DNA of 64,000 bases, from positions 133,464 through 197,463 of the forward strand of contig CAVVHP010000004.1 of NCBI GenBank assembly GCA_963748105.1, given 5' to 3'. The notes beneath the pieces were generated by a model. The model was not told the DNA's origin, ran no database searches, and was given only the letters and a program-made list of their open reading frames with translations. The position numbers and the translations under genes were made by a program. Origin of the DNA: JAKAGZ01 sp963748105 (GTDB lineage: Bacteria; Bacteroidota; Ignavibacteria; Ignavibacteriales; Ignavibacteriaceae). Below, one piece after another: positions 15,958 to 24,911 of the stretch; position 1 is the stretch's first letter, and each line of letters starts with the position of its first letter.

Positions 15958-17934
15958 ATGATTCGTTCGTTTTACCAAAATACTATAGGTAAATTTCTTA
16001 ATTCATCCGATGATGAAATTTTAGGAATACTTGCCAGAAATAACGCCTTTTCTTTAGAACAATCTCAGCGAGATGCTTGGTTAAGTGAAATAATAATACT
16101 TAAAAAGGTTTTATCACAATTTAATGGCCATATTTATCTTGAATATTCAATCCCAAGAATGGGACAGCGAGTTGATGCTATCCTATTGATAAATACAACT
16201 GTTTTTGTTCTTGAGTTTAAAATTGGAGAAAGTGTTTATACATCAAATGCGATTGATCAAGTTACAGATTATGCTTTAGATCTAAAAAATTTTCACGAAT
16301 CAAGCCATGATAAGTATATAGCACCTGTTTTAATAGCTACAGAAGCTAAATTTTTAATGCCAACCGTTTCTCAAACACTCCAAAGTGACAAATTATTATT
16401 TCCAATAAAAAGTAACACTGAAAACCTAATAGAAGTAATTAAGGCTGTTTTAATGTTTTGTGATGGTGACTTGATTGACAATAATAAATGGGAAAAAGGG
16501 CGTTATCGTCCCACTCCAACTATTATAGAAGCGGCAATGTTTCTATATAATAATCACTCTGTTGAGGATATTTCCCGATCAGATGCAGAGGCAATTAATT
16601 TAAGTCAAACATCTAATGAAATTTCTAAAATCATTCAACATTCAAGGGAAAACTCCAGAAAATCAATTTGTTTTATAACTGGAGTACCTGGTGCTGGCAA
16701 GACTCTAGTTGGTCTTCATGTTGCCACAAAACATTTTGAAAAGCAATCTAAATTGTATAGTGTCTTCCTTTCAGGCAATGGACCTTTAGTAGCAGTTCTG
16801 CGTGAAGCGTTGGCCCGTGATAAAGTAAAAAGAGAAAAAAACAATGGTAACAAAATAAAAAAGAGTCGTGCATTAAGTGAGGTTAAAGCATTTATTCAAA
16901 ACGTACATAATTTCCGTGATGAATGTCTTGTAGATCTAAATTCTCCCCCGGTCGAACATGTAGCTTTATTTGATGAGGCTCAACGAGCTTGGAATTTAGA
17001 ACAAACTTCTAACTTTATGAGTAGGAAAAAAGGGATATTAAATTTTAAAATATCAGAACCTGATTTTCTTATTTCTTGTTTGAATAGACATCCAGATTGG
17101 GCTGTTGTAGTATGTTTAGTCGGGGGCGGTCAAGAAATTAACACAGGAGAAGGCGGAATAAGTGAATGGATCAATTCTCTAGAAACTAAATATAAAGATT
17201 GGGATGTTTATATTTCACCAAGACTTAGTGATAGTGAATACAATGCTGAAACTGTCTTGAAAAAATTAAGTGTGCGCAAAAATGTATTCCATAATGAATT
17301 GTTACATCTTGCTGTTTCAATGCGTTCTTTTCGTGCTGAAAATGTTTCACTTCTTATTAAACAGATACTCGATCTAAATATGGACGCTTCTAAAAAAACT
17401 CTAGATAGTATCCAACCAAAATATCCAATTGTTATTACGCGTGATATTGGGAAAGCTAAAAAATGGCTAAAACAGCAAGCTCGTGGTTCGGAAAGATACG
17501 GTATTGTTGTTTCCTCTCAGGCGGAACGACTAAAACCAGAATGTATTTTCGTAAAAGCACCAGTGAATCCGATACATTGGTTTCTTAATGATAAAGATGA
17601 TACACGTTCTTCTTATTTTCTTGAAGATGTAGCTACTGAATTTCATATTCAGGGCTTGGAACTTGATTGGGCTTGTGTTACTTGGGATGCCGATTTCCGA
17701 TTCACTAAAAATGGTTGGCAACATTGGTCATTTCGAGGAAAGCGCTGGCAAAAAATTAATAAACTAGAAAGACAAAAGTATCTAAAAAATGCATATAGGG
17801 TTTTATTGACCCGTGCTCGCCAAGGTATGGTGATTGTTGTACCTAATGGTAACGAAGATGATCTAACGAGAAAACCTGAATTTTATAATCCCACTTATAA
17901 ATATTTAAAAGATATAGGATTTACAGAAATCTAA
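15958..17934 (+). CDS. DUF2075-type nuclease-helicase (PD-(D/E)xK-like N domain plus SF1-like ATPase)
   Basis: A 658-residue protein. The N-terminal part looks like a PD-(D/E)xK nuclease: RVDAI (Asp73) followed by VFVLEFKIG (Glu86, Lys88). An SF1-like helicase/ATPase follows with Walker A GVPGAGKT (residues 242-249), a DEAQ-type Walker B (Asp339, Glu340), VCLVGGGQEIN (motif III-like), and a C-terminal YRVLLTRARQG (motif VI, near residue 613). The block DWACVTWDADF is typical of DUF2075 proteins. Such proteins recur in phage-defence neighbourhoods. Coupled with the HNH gene upstream, it probably senses or unwinds DNA and degrades it; this role is inferred. Confidence 0.8.
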   Translation: MIRSFYQNTIGKFLNSSDDEILGILARNNAFSLEQSQRDAWLSEIIILKKVLSQFNGHIYLEYSIPRMGQRVDAILLINTTVFVLEFKIGESVYTSNAIDQVTDYALDLKNFHESSHDKYIAPVLIATEAKFLMPTVSQTLQSDKLLFPIKSNTENLIEVIKAVLMFCDGDLIDNNKWEKGRYRPTPTIIEAAMFLYNNHSVEDISRSDAEAINLSQTSNEISKIIQHSRENSRKSICFITGVPGAGKTLVGLHVATKHFEKQSKLYSVFLSGNGPLVAVLREALARDKVKREKNNGNKIKKSRALSEVKAFIQNVHNFRDECLVDLNSPPVEHVALFDEAQRAWNLEQTSNFMSRKKGILNFKISEPDFLISCLNRHPDWAVVVCLVGGGQEINTGEGGISEWINSLETKYKDWDVYISPRLSDSEYNAETVLKKLSVRKNVFHNELLHLAVSMRSFRAENVSLLIKQILDLNMDASKKTLDSIQPKYPIVITRDIGKAKKWLKQQARGSERYGIVVSSQAERLKPECIFVKAPVNPIHWFLNDKDDTRSSYFLEDVATEFHIQGLELDWACVTWDADFRFTKNGWQHWSFRGKRWQKINKLERQKYLKNAYRVLLTRARQGMVIVVPNGNEDDLTRKPEFYNPTYKYLKDIGFTEI

Positions 17935-18039
17935 ACTTCCGCCAATATTCCTATCGTAAATCCAAAGCCCACAATTTTTCTTATTTCCTTTTTAACTCTA
18001 TCTCTATATATTAATCCCACACATCACGGAGGTAGCCAG

Positions 18040-18858
18040 ATGAAATTAACAGGAATATTTTTGTTAAGCCTTTTTATATTTATTGGATGTGCGGAAAAAA
18101 AGGATAATAATATGAATAACGAACCAACAATTGTAACAAAACACATTACCTATTCGGCGGACGGAACAACTCTTAAAGGATACCTGGCATACGACAGCAG
18201 CATAAAAGGGAAAATGCCGGGAATTTTAGTCGTGCACGAGTGGTGGGGAATGGACGGTTACGCTCAGCACCGCGCGGAGATGCTGGCAAAGCTCGGCTAC
18301 GTTGCCTTCGCGCTGGATATGTACGGCGACGGAAAAATTGCCGATCACCCGGCGGATGCGCAGAAGTTTGCGATGGCGGTAATGAGTAAAATGGATACCG
18401 CGCGCGACAGGTTTAACGCGGCTTTAAAAATATTGAAAGAACAGCCGGAAACGGACACATCACAAATTGCGGCAATCGGTTACTGCTTTGGCGGAGGAGT
18501 TGTTTTAAGAATGGCTCTTGCCGGTGCGGATCTGAAAGGTGTGGTAAGCTTCCACGGAGATCTGCCGGCCGGACCGGTTAAAGATCCGGAAAAAGTGAAA
18601 GCAAAAATATTCGTCTGCAACGGCGCGGCGGACCAGTTTAATCCGAAAGAAAAAGTTGAAGAGTTTGAAAAAAATATGAAAGATGCAGGTATAGACAGCA
18701 AAGTAATTAATTATCCGGATGCGATGCACAGCTTTACAAATCCGGCAGCGGACAGCCTCGGCAAAAAATTCAATCTCCCGATTGCGTATAATAAGAATGC
18801 AGATGAAAAGAGCTGGGTGGATATGCAGGCTTTCTTCTGTGAGATATTTACTTATTAA
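18040..18858 (+). CDS. Dienelactone hydrolase family lipoprotein
   Basis: A 272-residue alpha/beta hydrolase with a lipoprotein signal peptide (FIFIGC, Cys17). The triad is visible: the nucleophile Cys149 in GYCFGGGV, Asp198 in GAADQF, and His230 in AMHSF. The oxyanion-side block VVHEWWGMDGYAQHRAEMLAKLGY matches the family. Dienelactone hydrolases open lactone rings in chlorocatechol degradation, but exported relatives act on unknown esters. A GGAGG-like site precedes the ATG. It shows ordinary, GC-richer codon use compared with the preceding HNH/helicase pair. Confidence 0.88.
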   Translation: MKLTGIFLLSLFIFIGCAEKKDNNMNNEPTIVTKHITYSADGTTLKGYLAYDSSIKGKMPGILVVHEWWGMDGYAQHRAEMLAKLGYVAFALDMYGDGKIADHPADAQKFAMAVMSKMDTARDRFNAALKILKEQPETDTSQIAAIGYCFGGGVVLRMALAGADLKGVVSFHGDLPAGPVKDPEKVKAKIFVCNGAADQFNPKEKVEEFEKNMKDAGIDSKVINYPDAMHSFTNPAADSLGKKFNLPIAYNKNADEKSWVDMQAFFCEIFTY

Positions 18859-18910
18859 GGAGTGGGAATAATTTGTTCCAGTGGGAAATTAAAATTGCAA
18901 GATTTGTAAA

Positions 18911-19416
18911 TAAACTCACCCCAACCCCTCTCTTAAAGAGAGGGGCTATAAAATACCGTGAATGAAAAGGGGCAGTATAATTCTTAATAGCATAAAATTA
19001 AGAAGGGCGGCAATAATACGTTGCAGAGAACTCAGGCAAAACCAAACACCGGCAGAAGAATTATAACTGGAGGGGGTAAGAAATACGTAATGTTTAATGA
19101 TTTAAAATTCTACAGGCAGTACCCGATTTTTTTTGATATACTTAGGTAAAGAAACATTTTACGTTGCAGATTTTTATTGTCACCAGGCAAAACTGGTGAT
19201 TGAACTTGACGGAGGGATTCACCAAAAACAAAAAGACAAGGATAACCTGAGAACTGAAATTATTGGGATAAAGGGTATTAAGGTTCTTAGATTTAATAAT
19301 GAAGAAATTCTTAAAAATAAAATAGTGTTCTAAAACGAATTGAATCCCAAATTTAATTTCACAAAACACCTGTCACTCCTTCCCTTCTTAAGGGAAGGGG
19401 CAGGGGGATGAGTTTA
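18911..19416. mobile_element. Palindrome-ended element carrying a DUF559 nuclease (about 0.5 kb)
   Basis: The left end TAAACTCACCCC and right end GGGGGATGAGTTTA are near-perfect inverted repeats. Just inside each lies a strong hairpin: CCCCTCTCTT-A-AAGAGAGGGG at 18925-18945 and CCTTCCCTT-CTT-AAGGGAAGG at 19378-19398. Between them is only the DUF559 gene. The arrangement resembles a small non-classical mobile unit. No target-site duplication was identified. The element boundaries are inferred from the repeats alone. Confidence 0.5.
18962..19333 (+). pseudogene. DUF559 (Vsr-like) endonuclease, frame broken twice
   Basis: Reconstruction from ATG 18962 gives a start reading MKRGSIILNSIKLRRAA, then RCRELRQNQTPAEEL, the typical DUF559 N-terminal helix. 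The frame is lost near 19062 and picks up one base over as MFNDLKFYRQYPI. An extra T in the eight-T run at 19127-19134 must be removed to reach YVADFYCHQAKLVIELDGGIH, the Vsr-like nuclease core with its Asp and the ELDGG strand, and KVLRFNNEEIL. About 120 residues in all, the usual length. Whether the breaks are real decay or the same sequencing errors seen elsewhere cannot be told here. Confidence 0.7.
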
Positions 19417-19661
19417 GAAATTAGCCCGATAATGTTTTTACAAATCCCGCAGCTTCAATTATTTTTCAAGCACCTCACACAGTCCTCCAGATAAGAAAGA
19501 CGGATAAATTATGCAACATTAATTATCGAAAGCGGGCCGCATGTCGGTTATGAAGGGTAACCCGTTTATGTAAAAAAATAATTTCAACACCAACATTTTT
19601 TATTTTCATGTTTCTTATATTTAAATGCCTTCAGCCTAAGCAAAAGACATTATTTTAAGCT

Positions 19662-20501
19662 TTGATGAAAATAATCAAACAAAATACATTCGGACTTTCC
19701 GTGCAGATCGGTATACCCACGGGTGTGCTTTCCGGCATTGTGGAGCGCTTTTTCGAGCTTAACGGAAGCCCGTCATATAAGTCGCACAGGCTTCTGCCCG
19801 TAGGATGCTCTGAAATCCTGTTCAATCTCGGCGATGTTTTAATGGCCAGCACGCTGAATAAAGAAAACCCGGAGATAAGCTGCAGGCAGTTCCTGGTATC
19901 CGGAATTAAAACCGGTTTTATGGACGTAAACGCGCCGAAAAAAATGCACTGTATCGGCATCAGGTTTCACGTTGGCGGAATGAAAAGGCTGTTCAATATT
20001 TCACCCGCGGAGCTTACTGACAACGACTATGAACTGGATCTTTTGATTTCCCGGAGCCTCGCCGGCAATATTCGTGAGAAACTCGCGGAATGCGAAACAA
20101 CCGTGGAAAGATTCAACCTGCTGGCCAGGCTGATTATAAAAAAAATAATCCGGTCGGAAAAAGAGAGTACTTCAGAAAATATTGTTAAGGAAATTCTCGC
20201 CAAACCTTTTCTGCCGGTCAGGTCGCTTGAAAAAGAAACCTGTTATTCGCGTCAGTATCTTCACAGGATATTCAAGTCCTCCACCGGCATTTCGATAAAA
20301 AAATACCAGCAGTTAAGCAGGGTCTCATCGGTTTTGAAATCACTGAATTCAAAAGGGGGAAATCTAACCGATCTTGCATATTCAAACGGGTATTTCGACC
20401 AGAGCCATTTCATCAATGATTTCAAACAGTTGACCGGCTATTCACCGGCATCCTATCTCTCCACAGTACGCACCTTCGATCCCGATCCCTTCATTTTTTA
20501 G
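19662..20501 (+). CDS. AraC-family transcriptional regulator (DUF6597-like sensor plus HTH_18)
   Basis: A 279-residue regulator. The N-terminal ~150 residues match the sensor domain common in Bacteroidota AraC proteins (HRLLPVGCSEILFNLGD; GIRFHVGGMKRLF). The C-terminal ~100 residues hold the double helix-turn-helix: VRSLEKETCYSRQYLHRIFKSSTGISIKKY, then LTDLAYSNGYFDQSHFINDFKQLTGYSPASY, the classic AraC signature. The 330 bases upstream hold only the end of the DUF559 element and no gene. It stands before four small membrane-protein genes on the same strand, which it may control (inference). Confidence 0.88.
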   Translation: MMKIIKQNTFGLSVQIGIPTGVLSGIVERFFELNGSPSYKSHRLLPVGCSEILFNLGDVLMASTLNKENPEISCRQFLVSGIKTGFMDVNAPKKMHCIGIRFHVGGMKRLFNISPAELTDNDYELDLLISRSLAGNIREKLAECETTVERFNLLARLIIKKIIRSEKESTSENIVKEILAKPFLPVRSLEKETCYSRQYLHRIFKSSTGISIKKYQQLSRVSSVLKSLNSKGGNLTDLAYSNGYFDQSHFINDFKQLTGYSPASYLSTVRTFDPDPFIF

Positions 20502-20566
20502 TTTACATTTTTACAATCCTTCTGCATTAAGATTTTTTAAGTTTGCCCCCAAAAAAAGGTGAACCC

Positions 20567-21077
20567 TTGAAAAAAATAATTGTATGCCTCTCGGTTACAT
20601 TTATGGCGGGTGTGCTCTTCGTAAATATTTATAATTCAATTGTGGACGCGGTAAGCTGGGGAAGCAATGTCCCCGCTTCAATTGACGTGATGCGCCACTA
20701 TTATTACTCAACTAATCCCGGGAAATTCTTCAGGTATTTTTCGCCCGCAAACCAGTTTCTGGCTCTGCTGGTACTTAATTCTGTTCTGGAAATCATCAAA
20801 GAAGGTGAGATACTTTCTCGCCGCCGCGTTTTTGCTTTCGGTACTGACCGATGTTTTTACCTTTTCCTATTTTTATCCGGCCAACAACCTGCTGATGACC
20901 CTGCCGCTTACAAATGTATCGAAACTCAGCAGCGTTGTTCACAACTGGCAGCTAATGAACTGGCTGAGGTCTCTTATTATCGTGGTTGAATTGTCATTAT
21001 TCTTCCTCGGCCTGAACGGACTGTTTAAACAGGATACAAAAAATATATCAGCAAAGCGGGCGGGTGTTGAATTTTAA
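20567..21077 (+). CDS. DUF1772/anthrone-oxygenase-like membrane protein (indel near 20779-20784)
   Basis: A four-helix membrane protein of about 170 residues. The TTG at 20567 is preceded by an AAAGGTG ribosome site and gives a first helix with NIYNSIVDAVSWGSN, then YYYSTNPGKFFRYFSPANQ, both family motifs. The frame then shifts; dropping one T near 20781 gives NSVWKSSKKVRYFLAAAFLLSVLTDVFTFSYFYPANN and the final LMNWLRSLIIVVELS. Relatives are annotated as anthrone oxygenase-like but their role in bacteria is uncertain. The break is probably a sequence error. Confidence 0.65.
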
Positions 21078-21112
21078 AAACATTAAATCATAAACATAGA
21101 CAGGAATAAAAG

Positions 21113-21640
21113 ATGTCATTTTATTTTTTCGTACTGTTTTTTCATATAACAGGGGCGATTGGAATATTTGTCGGGATGGGACTTGAATGGCTGATAGTCC
21201 ATAATTTCAAAAGAGCAACCACTTATTCACAGGCTCTTCAATGGACGGATTCATTCAGGTTATTGCCGGCAATTTTTTCAATCTCATCGATTCTGATACT
21301 GGCTTCCGGAATTTATATGTGGGCTGAAACCTGGGGAGACACAGCATGGATAATTACCGGGTTCTGGCTGTTCTTATTCCTTGCGGTTTTCGGCTCTGTA
21401 ATTGTCGGCAAAAAAGTGCGATCAATAGCGGAGGCACTTAAATCAGAGAGTGATAAATTATCCGATGCAATTTTAGTGAAAATTAAATCTCCCGTAATTA
21501 CTCAATCGCTTAAAATAAGAACAGCCCTTGCCCTGTCGATTATCTTCCTGATGACCATAAAACCGGGCTGGACGGTAACGCTGATAGTTGTAGGTGCTGC
21601 ATTAATCACAGGGTTTTTACTTTCACGGATTTTGAAATGA
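21113..21640 (+). CDS. DUF2269-like integral membrane protein
   Basis: A 175-residue protein with four or five hydrophobic helices (FFVLFFHITGAIGIFVGMGLEWL at the N terminus; ISSILILASGIYMW; FWLFLFLAVFGSVIVG; two more at the C terminus). The His in the first helix and the general layout recall DUF2269 proteins, which are of unknown function. Its stop overlaps the start of the next gene by four bases, which supports an operon. Confidence 0.5.
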   Translation: MSFYFFVLFFHITGAIGIFVGMGLEWLIVHNFKRATTYSQALQWTDSFRLLPAIFSISSILILASGIYMWAETWGDTAWIITGFWLFLFLAVFGSVIVGKKVRSIAEALKSESDKLSDAILVKIKSPVITQSLKIRTALALSIIFLMTIKPGWTVTLIVVGAALITGFLLSRILK

Positions 21641-22057
21641 AAAAGCTGAAATGGTGGTTTCGCGTAGTCGGAACGTTTTATCTTTTATTAACAACTGTTA
21701 ACCTGTACGGAATTTTTATCAACAAACAATTTCTCCGGCAGAATATTCCTTTCCACGTTCAACAACGCCGGGTTCGGGATAACGCTTGATTTCTGGTTCA
21801 CCTTTGTGCTCGACCTGATGGTGACGGGCGCTTTTATGCTATGGGCTTCTCGTAATCCGCTAAAAAATCTTAACCTTGTTTGGCTGATAATATTTCTTGA
21901 GATGGTAAGAGGAATTGCAGATGATCTTTATATGGTCAGCAGGGGATATAATGCAGGATTTTACGCAGGATTTATCACTGTTCATGTATTAATTATCCTT
22001 ACCGGGTTTATCTTTCTGCGGCAGGGAAAAATTGAATTAAAGGCGGCTGATAAATAA
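21637..22057 (+). CDS. BphX-like small membrane protein (indel near 21750)
   Basis: The reading starts at ATG 21637 (MKKLKWWFRVVGTFYLLLTTVNLYG), overlapping the previous stop. It is interrupted near 21750: dropping one T of the TTT in CCTTTCC gives NIPSTFNNAGFGITLDFWFTFVLDLMVTGAFML, and the frame then runs to 22057. The C-terminal part has EMVRGIADDLYMVSRGYN, a motif of BphX-family proteins. Four hydrophobic helices, about 139 residues. BphX genes were first noted in biphenyl operons, but their function is unknown. Confidence 0.6.
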
Positions 22058-22107
22058 ATGTTTAAGCGGAAATCATTATTTTAAATAGAGAAATTAATTT
22101 TATTTAT

Positions 22108-23125
22108 ATGAACAAAGCATTATCAATAAAATCAGGTTACCTGGTCTGGCTGTTACCTCTTCTAATAATTACCACCCTTGTATTGATTGCAAAGTCGCCG
22201 GTTTTTTACCGGCACCCGGATGTAATGTCTGTGGGAATAACTCTTGATTTTTTAATTACACTGCCGCTGGTATTTTATCTTTTAATCAGGAAGAAAAATA
22301 TTTCCTGGCTGGTTGTCTCACCGGTTGCAACGGCGGGAATAATAATTGCGGGACTGGTAATTCCAAAAGATCATCAGCAGTTTCTTGCGCACAGGCAGGA
22401 CAATTGCTTTTTCTTTGATGGAACTGGCGGTTGTAGGCTATTTTATAATTAAAACCCGGAAAGCAAAAAAGGTTTACAATCTGCAGAAAGATGTTTCATT
22501 TGATTTTTATACGGCGTTAAAAAAAGCAGTCGCAGAAGTTGTGCCGAAAAGAATTTCAAACTTGCTCTCAACTGAAATTGCCCTCTTTTATTACGGGTTC
22601 TTTTCATGGAAGAAAAGAAAAACCGAAAACAATGAGTTTACCTGTTACAAAGAAAACGGGGCGATGGCTGTTTTCTTCGTAATTATTTTTATGATACTTG
22701 TAGAGACAGTTGTTCAGCATATACTGATTCAGTTATTCAGCCCAACCATTGCCTGGATTATAACCATAGTCAGTATCTACAGTGTGCTTGTTTTATTCGG
22801 CGCGGCCCGGTCATTGAGCAAGAGGCCGGTAATCGTAACCGGGAATAATATTTACCTGCGCTACGGAATTTTATCAGAGACGTTAATTCCCTTCAGCAAT
22901 ATTGAATCTCTTGAAACATCCCGCGGTGCTGTCGAATTTAATAAAGAGATGGTCCCTCTTTCGCCGCTTCATAAACTGGAGAATACCAATGTTGTTCTAA
23001 ATCTTCGTGAAGAGGGCATTCTACATGGTTTTTACGGCAGAAAAAAGAAATTCAAATCAATTGCGTTCTATATAGATGATTTGGACGGTTTCAGGGCAAT
23101 GATCGAAAAACAAACCACGGGTTAA
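22108..23125 (+). CDS. Membrane protein with C-terminal bacterial PH-like domain (indel near 22391)
   Basis: About 338 residues after repair. ATG 22108 gives several hydrophobic helices (LVWLLPLLIITTLVLIA; LDFLITLPLVFYLLI). The frame is lost after DHQQF. Dropping one T at 22381-22383 restores QQFLRTGRTIAFSLMELAVVGYF. Two more helices (AVFFVIIFMILV; IAWIITIVSIYSVLVLF) precede a C-terminal soluble part (VIVTGNNIYLRYGILSETLIPFSNIESLE) that resembles bacterial PH domains. The function is not known. It closes the run of membrane proteins behind the AraC gene. Confidence 0.5.
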
Positions 23126-23197
23126 AGTTTTCTGGCCGGTATTTCCCCCGTGCCGCGGAAATCCCTCAAAAAACCCGCAAATTTGCCCGAAAAACCC

Positions 23198-23228
23198 TTT
23201 GTTTTTTCTTAATTCATTCTTATATTTG
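23198..23228 (+). promoter_or_regulatory. Bacteroidota-type promoter of rpmE2
   Basis: TTTG at 23198-23201, a 19-base spacer and TATATTTG at 23221-23228 match the primary-sigma consensus TTTG-N19-TAnnTTTG of Bacteroidota exactly. The L31 start codon lies 45 bases downstream, a normal leader length. Confidence 0.65.
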
Positions 23229-23272
23229 AGATCACTTTTTGTTAAAAATTCAATCACGATAGGACAGGCACG

Positions 23273-23521
23273 ATGAAAAAAGGTATTCATCCAAATTACA
23301 GGCCGGTGGTTTTCCAGGACGGATCCTGTGATTTTGCGATTTTAACACGTTCAACTATTAAAACGGAAGACACAATTGTCTGGAAAGATGGCAATACTTA
23401 TCCGCTTGTAAAACTTGAAATTTCCAGCGGCTCGCACCCGTTTTTTACAGGAAAGCAGAAATTTCTGGATACTGCAGGAAGAGTGGAGAAATTCAATAGA
23501 AAATACGCTAAGAAAAATTAG
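23273..23521 (+). CDS. rpmE2: 50S ribosomal protein L31, type B
   Basis: An 82-residue L31. It has the type-B pattern: MKKGIHPNYRPVVFQD at the N terminus, the insert TRSTIKTEDTI, and the conserved SSGSHPFFTGKQKFLDTAGRVEKFNRKY tail. The zinc-binding cysteines of type-A L31 are absent; the single Cys (CDF) is the usual type-B one. A matching promoter lies upstream and an intrinsic terminator downstream, so it is a single-gene unit. Confidence 0.95.
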   Translation: MKKGIHPNYRPVVFQDGSCDFAILTRSTIKTEDTIVWKDGNTYPLVKLEISSGSHPFFTGKQKFLDTAGRVEKFNRKYAKKN

Positions 23522-23569
23522 ATTTTCTTTCTTTTACGTATAAGTTTCCGTCAGATGACGGACAAGTTT

Positions 23570-23593
23570 AGCCAGGTTTGCCTGGCTTTTTTT
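23570..23593 (+). terminator. Intrinsic terminator of rpmE2
   Basis: A 7-bp stem AGCCAGG / CCTGGCT with loop TTTG is followed directly by a T-run (TTTTTTT). It lies about 50 bases after the L31 stop. Confidence 0.85.
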
Positions 23594-23617
23594 GTTGGCG
23601 ATGGGTGAATAAATAGC

Positions 23618-23698
23618 TGTCATTTCGACCCCCTCAGGGGGGAGAAATCTAAAAAGATTCCTCAGTCCCCCGGCCAGCCGGGCTTCTTCGGAATGACA
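23618..23698. repeat. Dispersed TGTCATTTCGA...GAATGACA repeat, copy 1
   Basis: An 81-base element with inverted ends TGTCATTTCGA / TTCGGAATGACA. It contains a GAGAAATCT...AGATTCCTC inner pair and two GC-rich stems (CCCCCTCAGGGGG; CCCGGCCAGCCGGG). A second copy with the same ends and inner pair but different stem sequences lies at 28071-28168. This is a non-autonomous palindromic repeat of the kind common in FCB-group genomes. The gap 23594-23824 holds nothing else. Confidence 0.7.
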
Positions 23699-23824
23699 AA
23701 AAGACTAGTATAATTATTAAACCATTTATCATTTTTCTATTGTTTTAGAACAGAAAATTTTCAAATTTGAAGCTCTTTTGCGAGAGCCTTTTTAGAAAAA
23801 GCATTTAACAAAAAATAAAATAAT

Positions 23825-24896
23825 ATGGACAAGAAAAAGAAAAACATAATTTTTGCGGTCATCTTTGTAGTGGTGATTGCTATTCTGCTCATTATTAAAT
23901 TCAGCTCTTCAGGTTCCGGTATGCAGGGTGGAATGCGCGGACCCGGGGCAGGTGGTCCTGTTCCTGTAAAAGCGCACATTTTAAAGCCTCAAAAGCTGAA
24001 CAACAATGTAATTACTACTGGTACCGTACTGGCAAATGAATCTGTTGAGCTGAAAAGTGAAACATCCGGCAAGGTTGTTAAAATTCTTTTTAAAGAGGGA
24101 AGCCGTGTTAAAAAAGGGCGATCTTCTTTTAAAGATAAATGATGAAGAACTTCAGGCACAGCTTCTCCGGGCGAAGTCAGCTTTAAATCTTGCACAGGAA
24201 AATTTCGGAAGACAGAAATCTTTATATGAAAAACAGGGAATAAGCAAGCAGGCACTCGATGCTGCACAGAATGATCTGAATGCCAAAACCGCTGACCTTG
24301 CATTAATAAAAGCACAGATTGATAAAACAGAAATCATTGCACCATTTGATGGACAGATCGGTCTGAAATATGTGAGCGAGGGAAGTTTTGTAAATTCTTC
24401 AACTACTATCGCAAGTCTGCAGGATATCGATCCGATTAAAATTGATTTTTCAATTCCCGAAAAATATGCCGGCTATGTGAGCAAAGGAGACAAAATCACA
24501 TTTAAAGTTTCCGGGAACAATAAAGTTTTTACCGGAACTGTTTTTGCTATTGAACCCCAGATTGACCTGGACACGAGAACGCTTAAGATCAGGGCAATTG
24601 CGCCTAATGCTAAAGGTGAAATTCTTCCCGGCTCTTTTGCGGATGTAACATTAATATTGAAAGAAATTAACGACGCATTAATGGTTCCGACACAGGCGAT
24701 AATACCGATATTAAAAGGACAGAAAGTTTATCTCTATAAAAACGGTGTTGTTTCACAGGCGATAGTTAATGTAGGAATCAGAACCGATACACAGGTTCAG
24801 CTTACAAGCGGGGTCAGCGCGCAGGATACTGTTATTACTACCGGCGTTCTCCAGATTATGCCCGGTGTTCCCGTAAAAATCACAGATTTCAACTAA
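23825..24896 (+). CDS. RND efflux periplasmic adaptor (AcrA/MexA-like; indel at 24116-24118)
   Basis: Membrane-fusion protein linking an RND pump to an outer-membrane channel. It has one N-terminal membrane helix and a Gly-rich linker (GGMRGPGAGGPVP). The lipoyl half-motif VELKSETSGKVVKILFKEGS follows, then a coiled-coil hairpin (LNLAQENFGRQKSLYEKQGIS; ALDAAQNDLNAKTADLALIKAQI) and the second lipoyl half, IIAPFDGQIGLKYVSEG. A beta-barrel and membrane-proximal domain end at ITDFN. The frame breaks at VKKGR; dropping one G of GGG gives VKKGDLLLKINDEELQ. About 356 residues. The pump gene starts 15 bases downstream. Confidence 0.88.
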
Positions 24897-24911
24897 AAAG
24901 ATTTTGAATTT

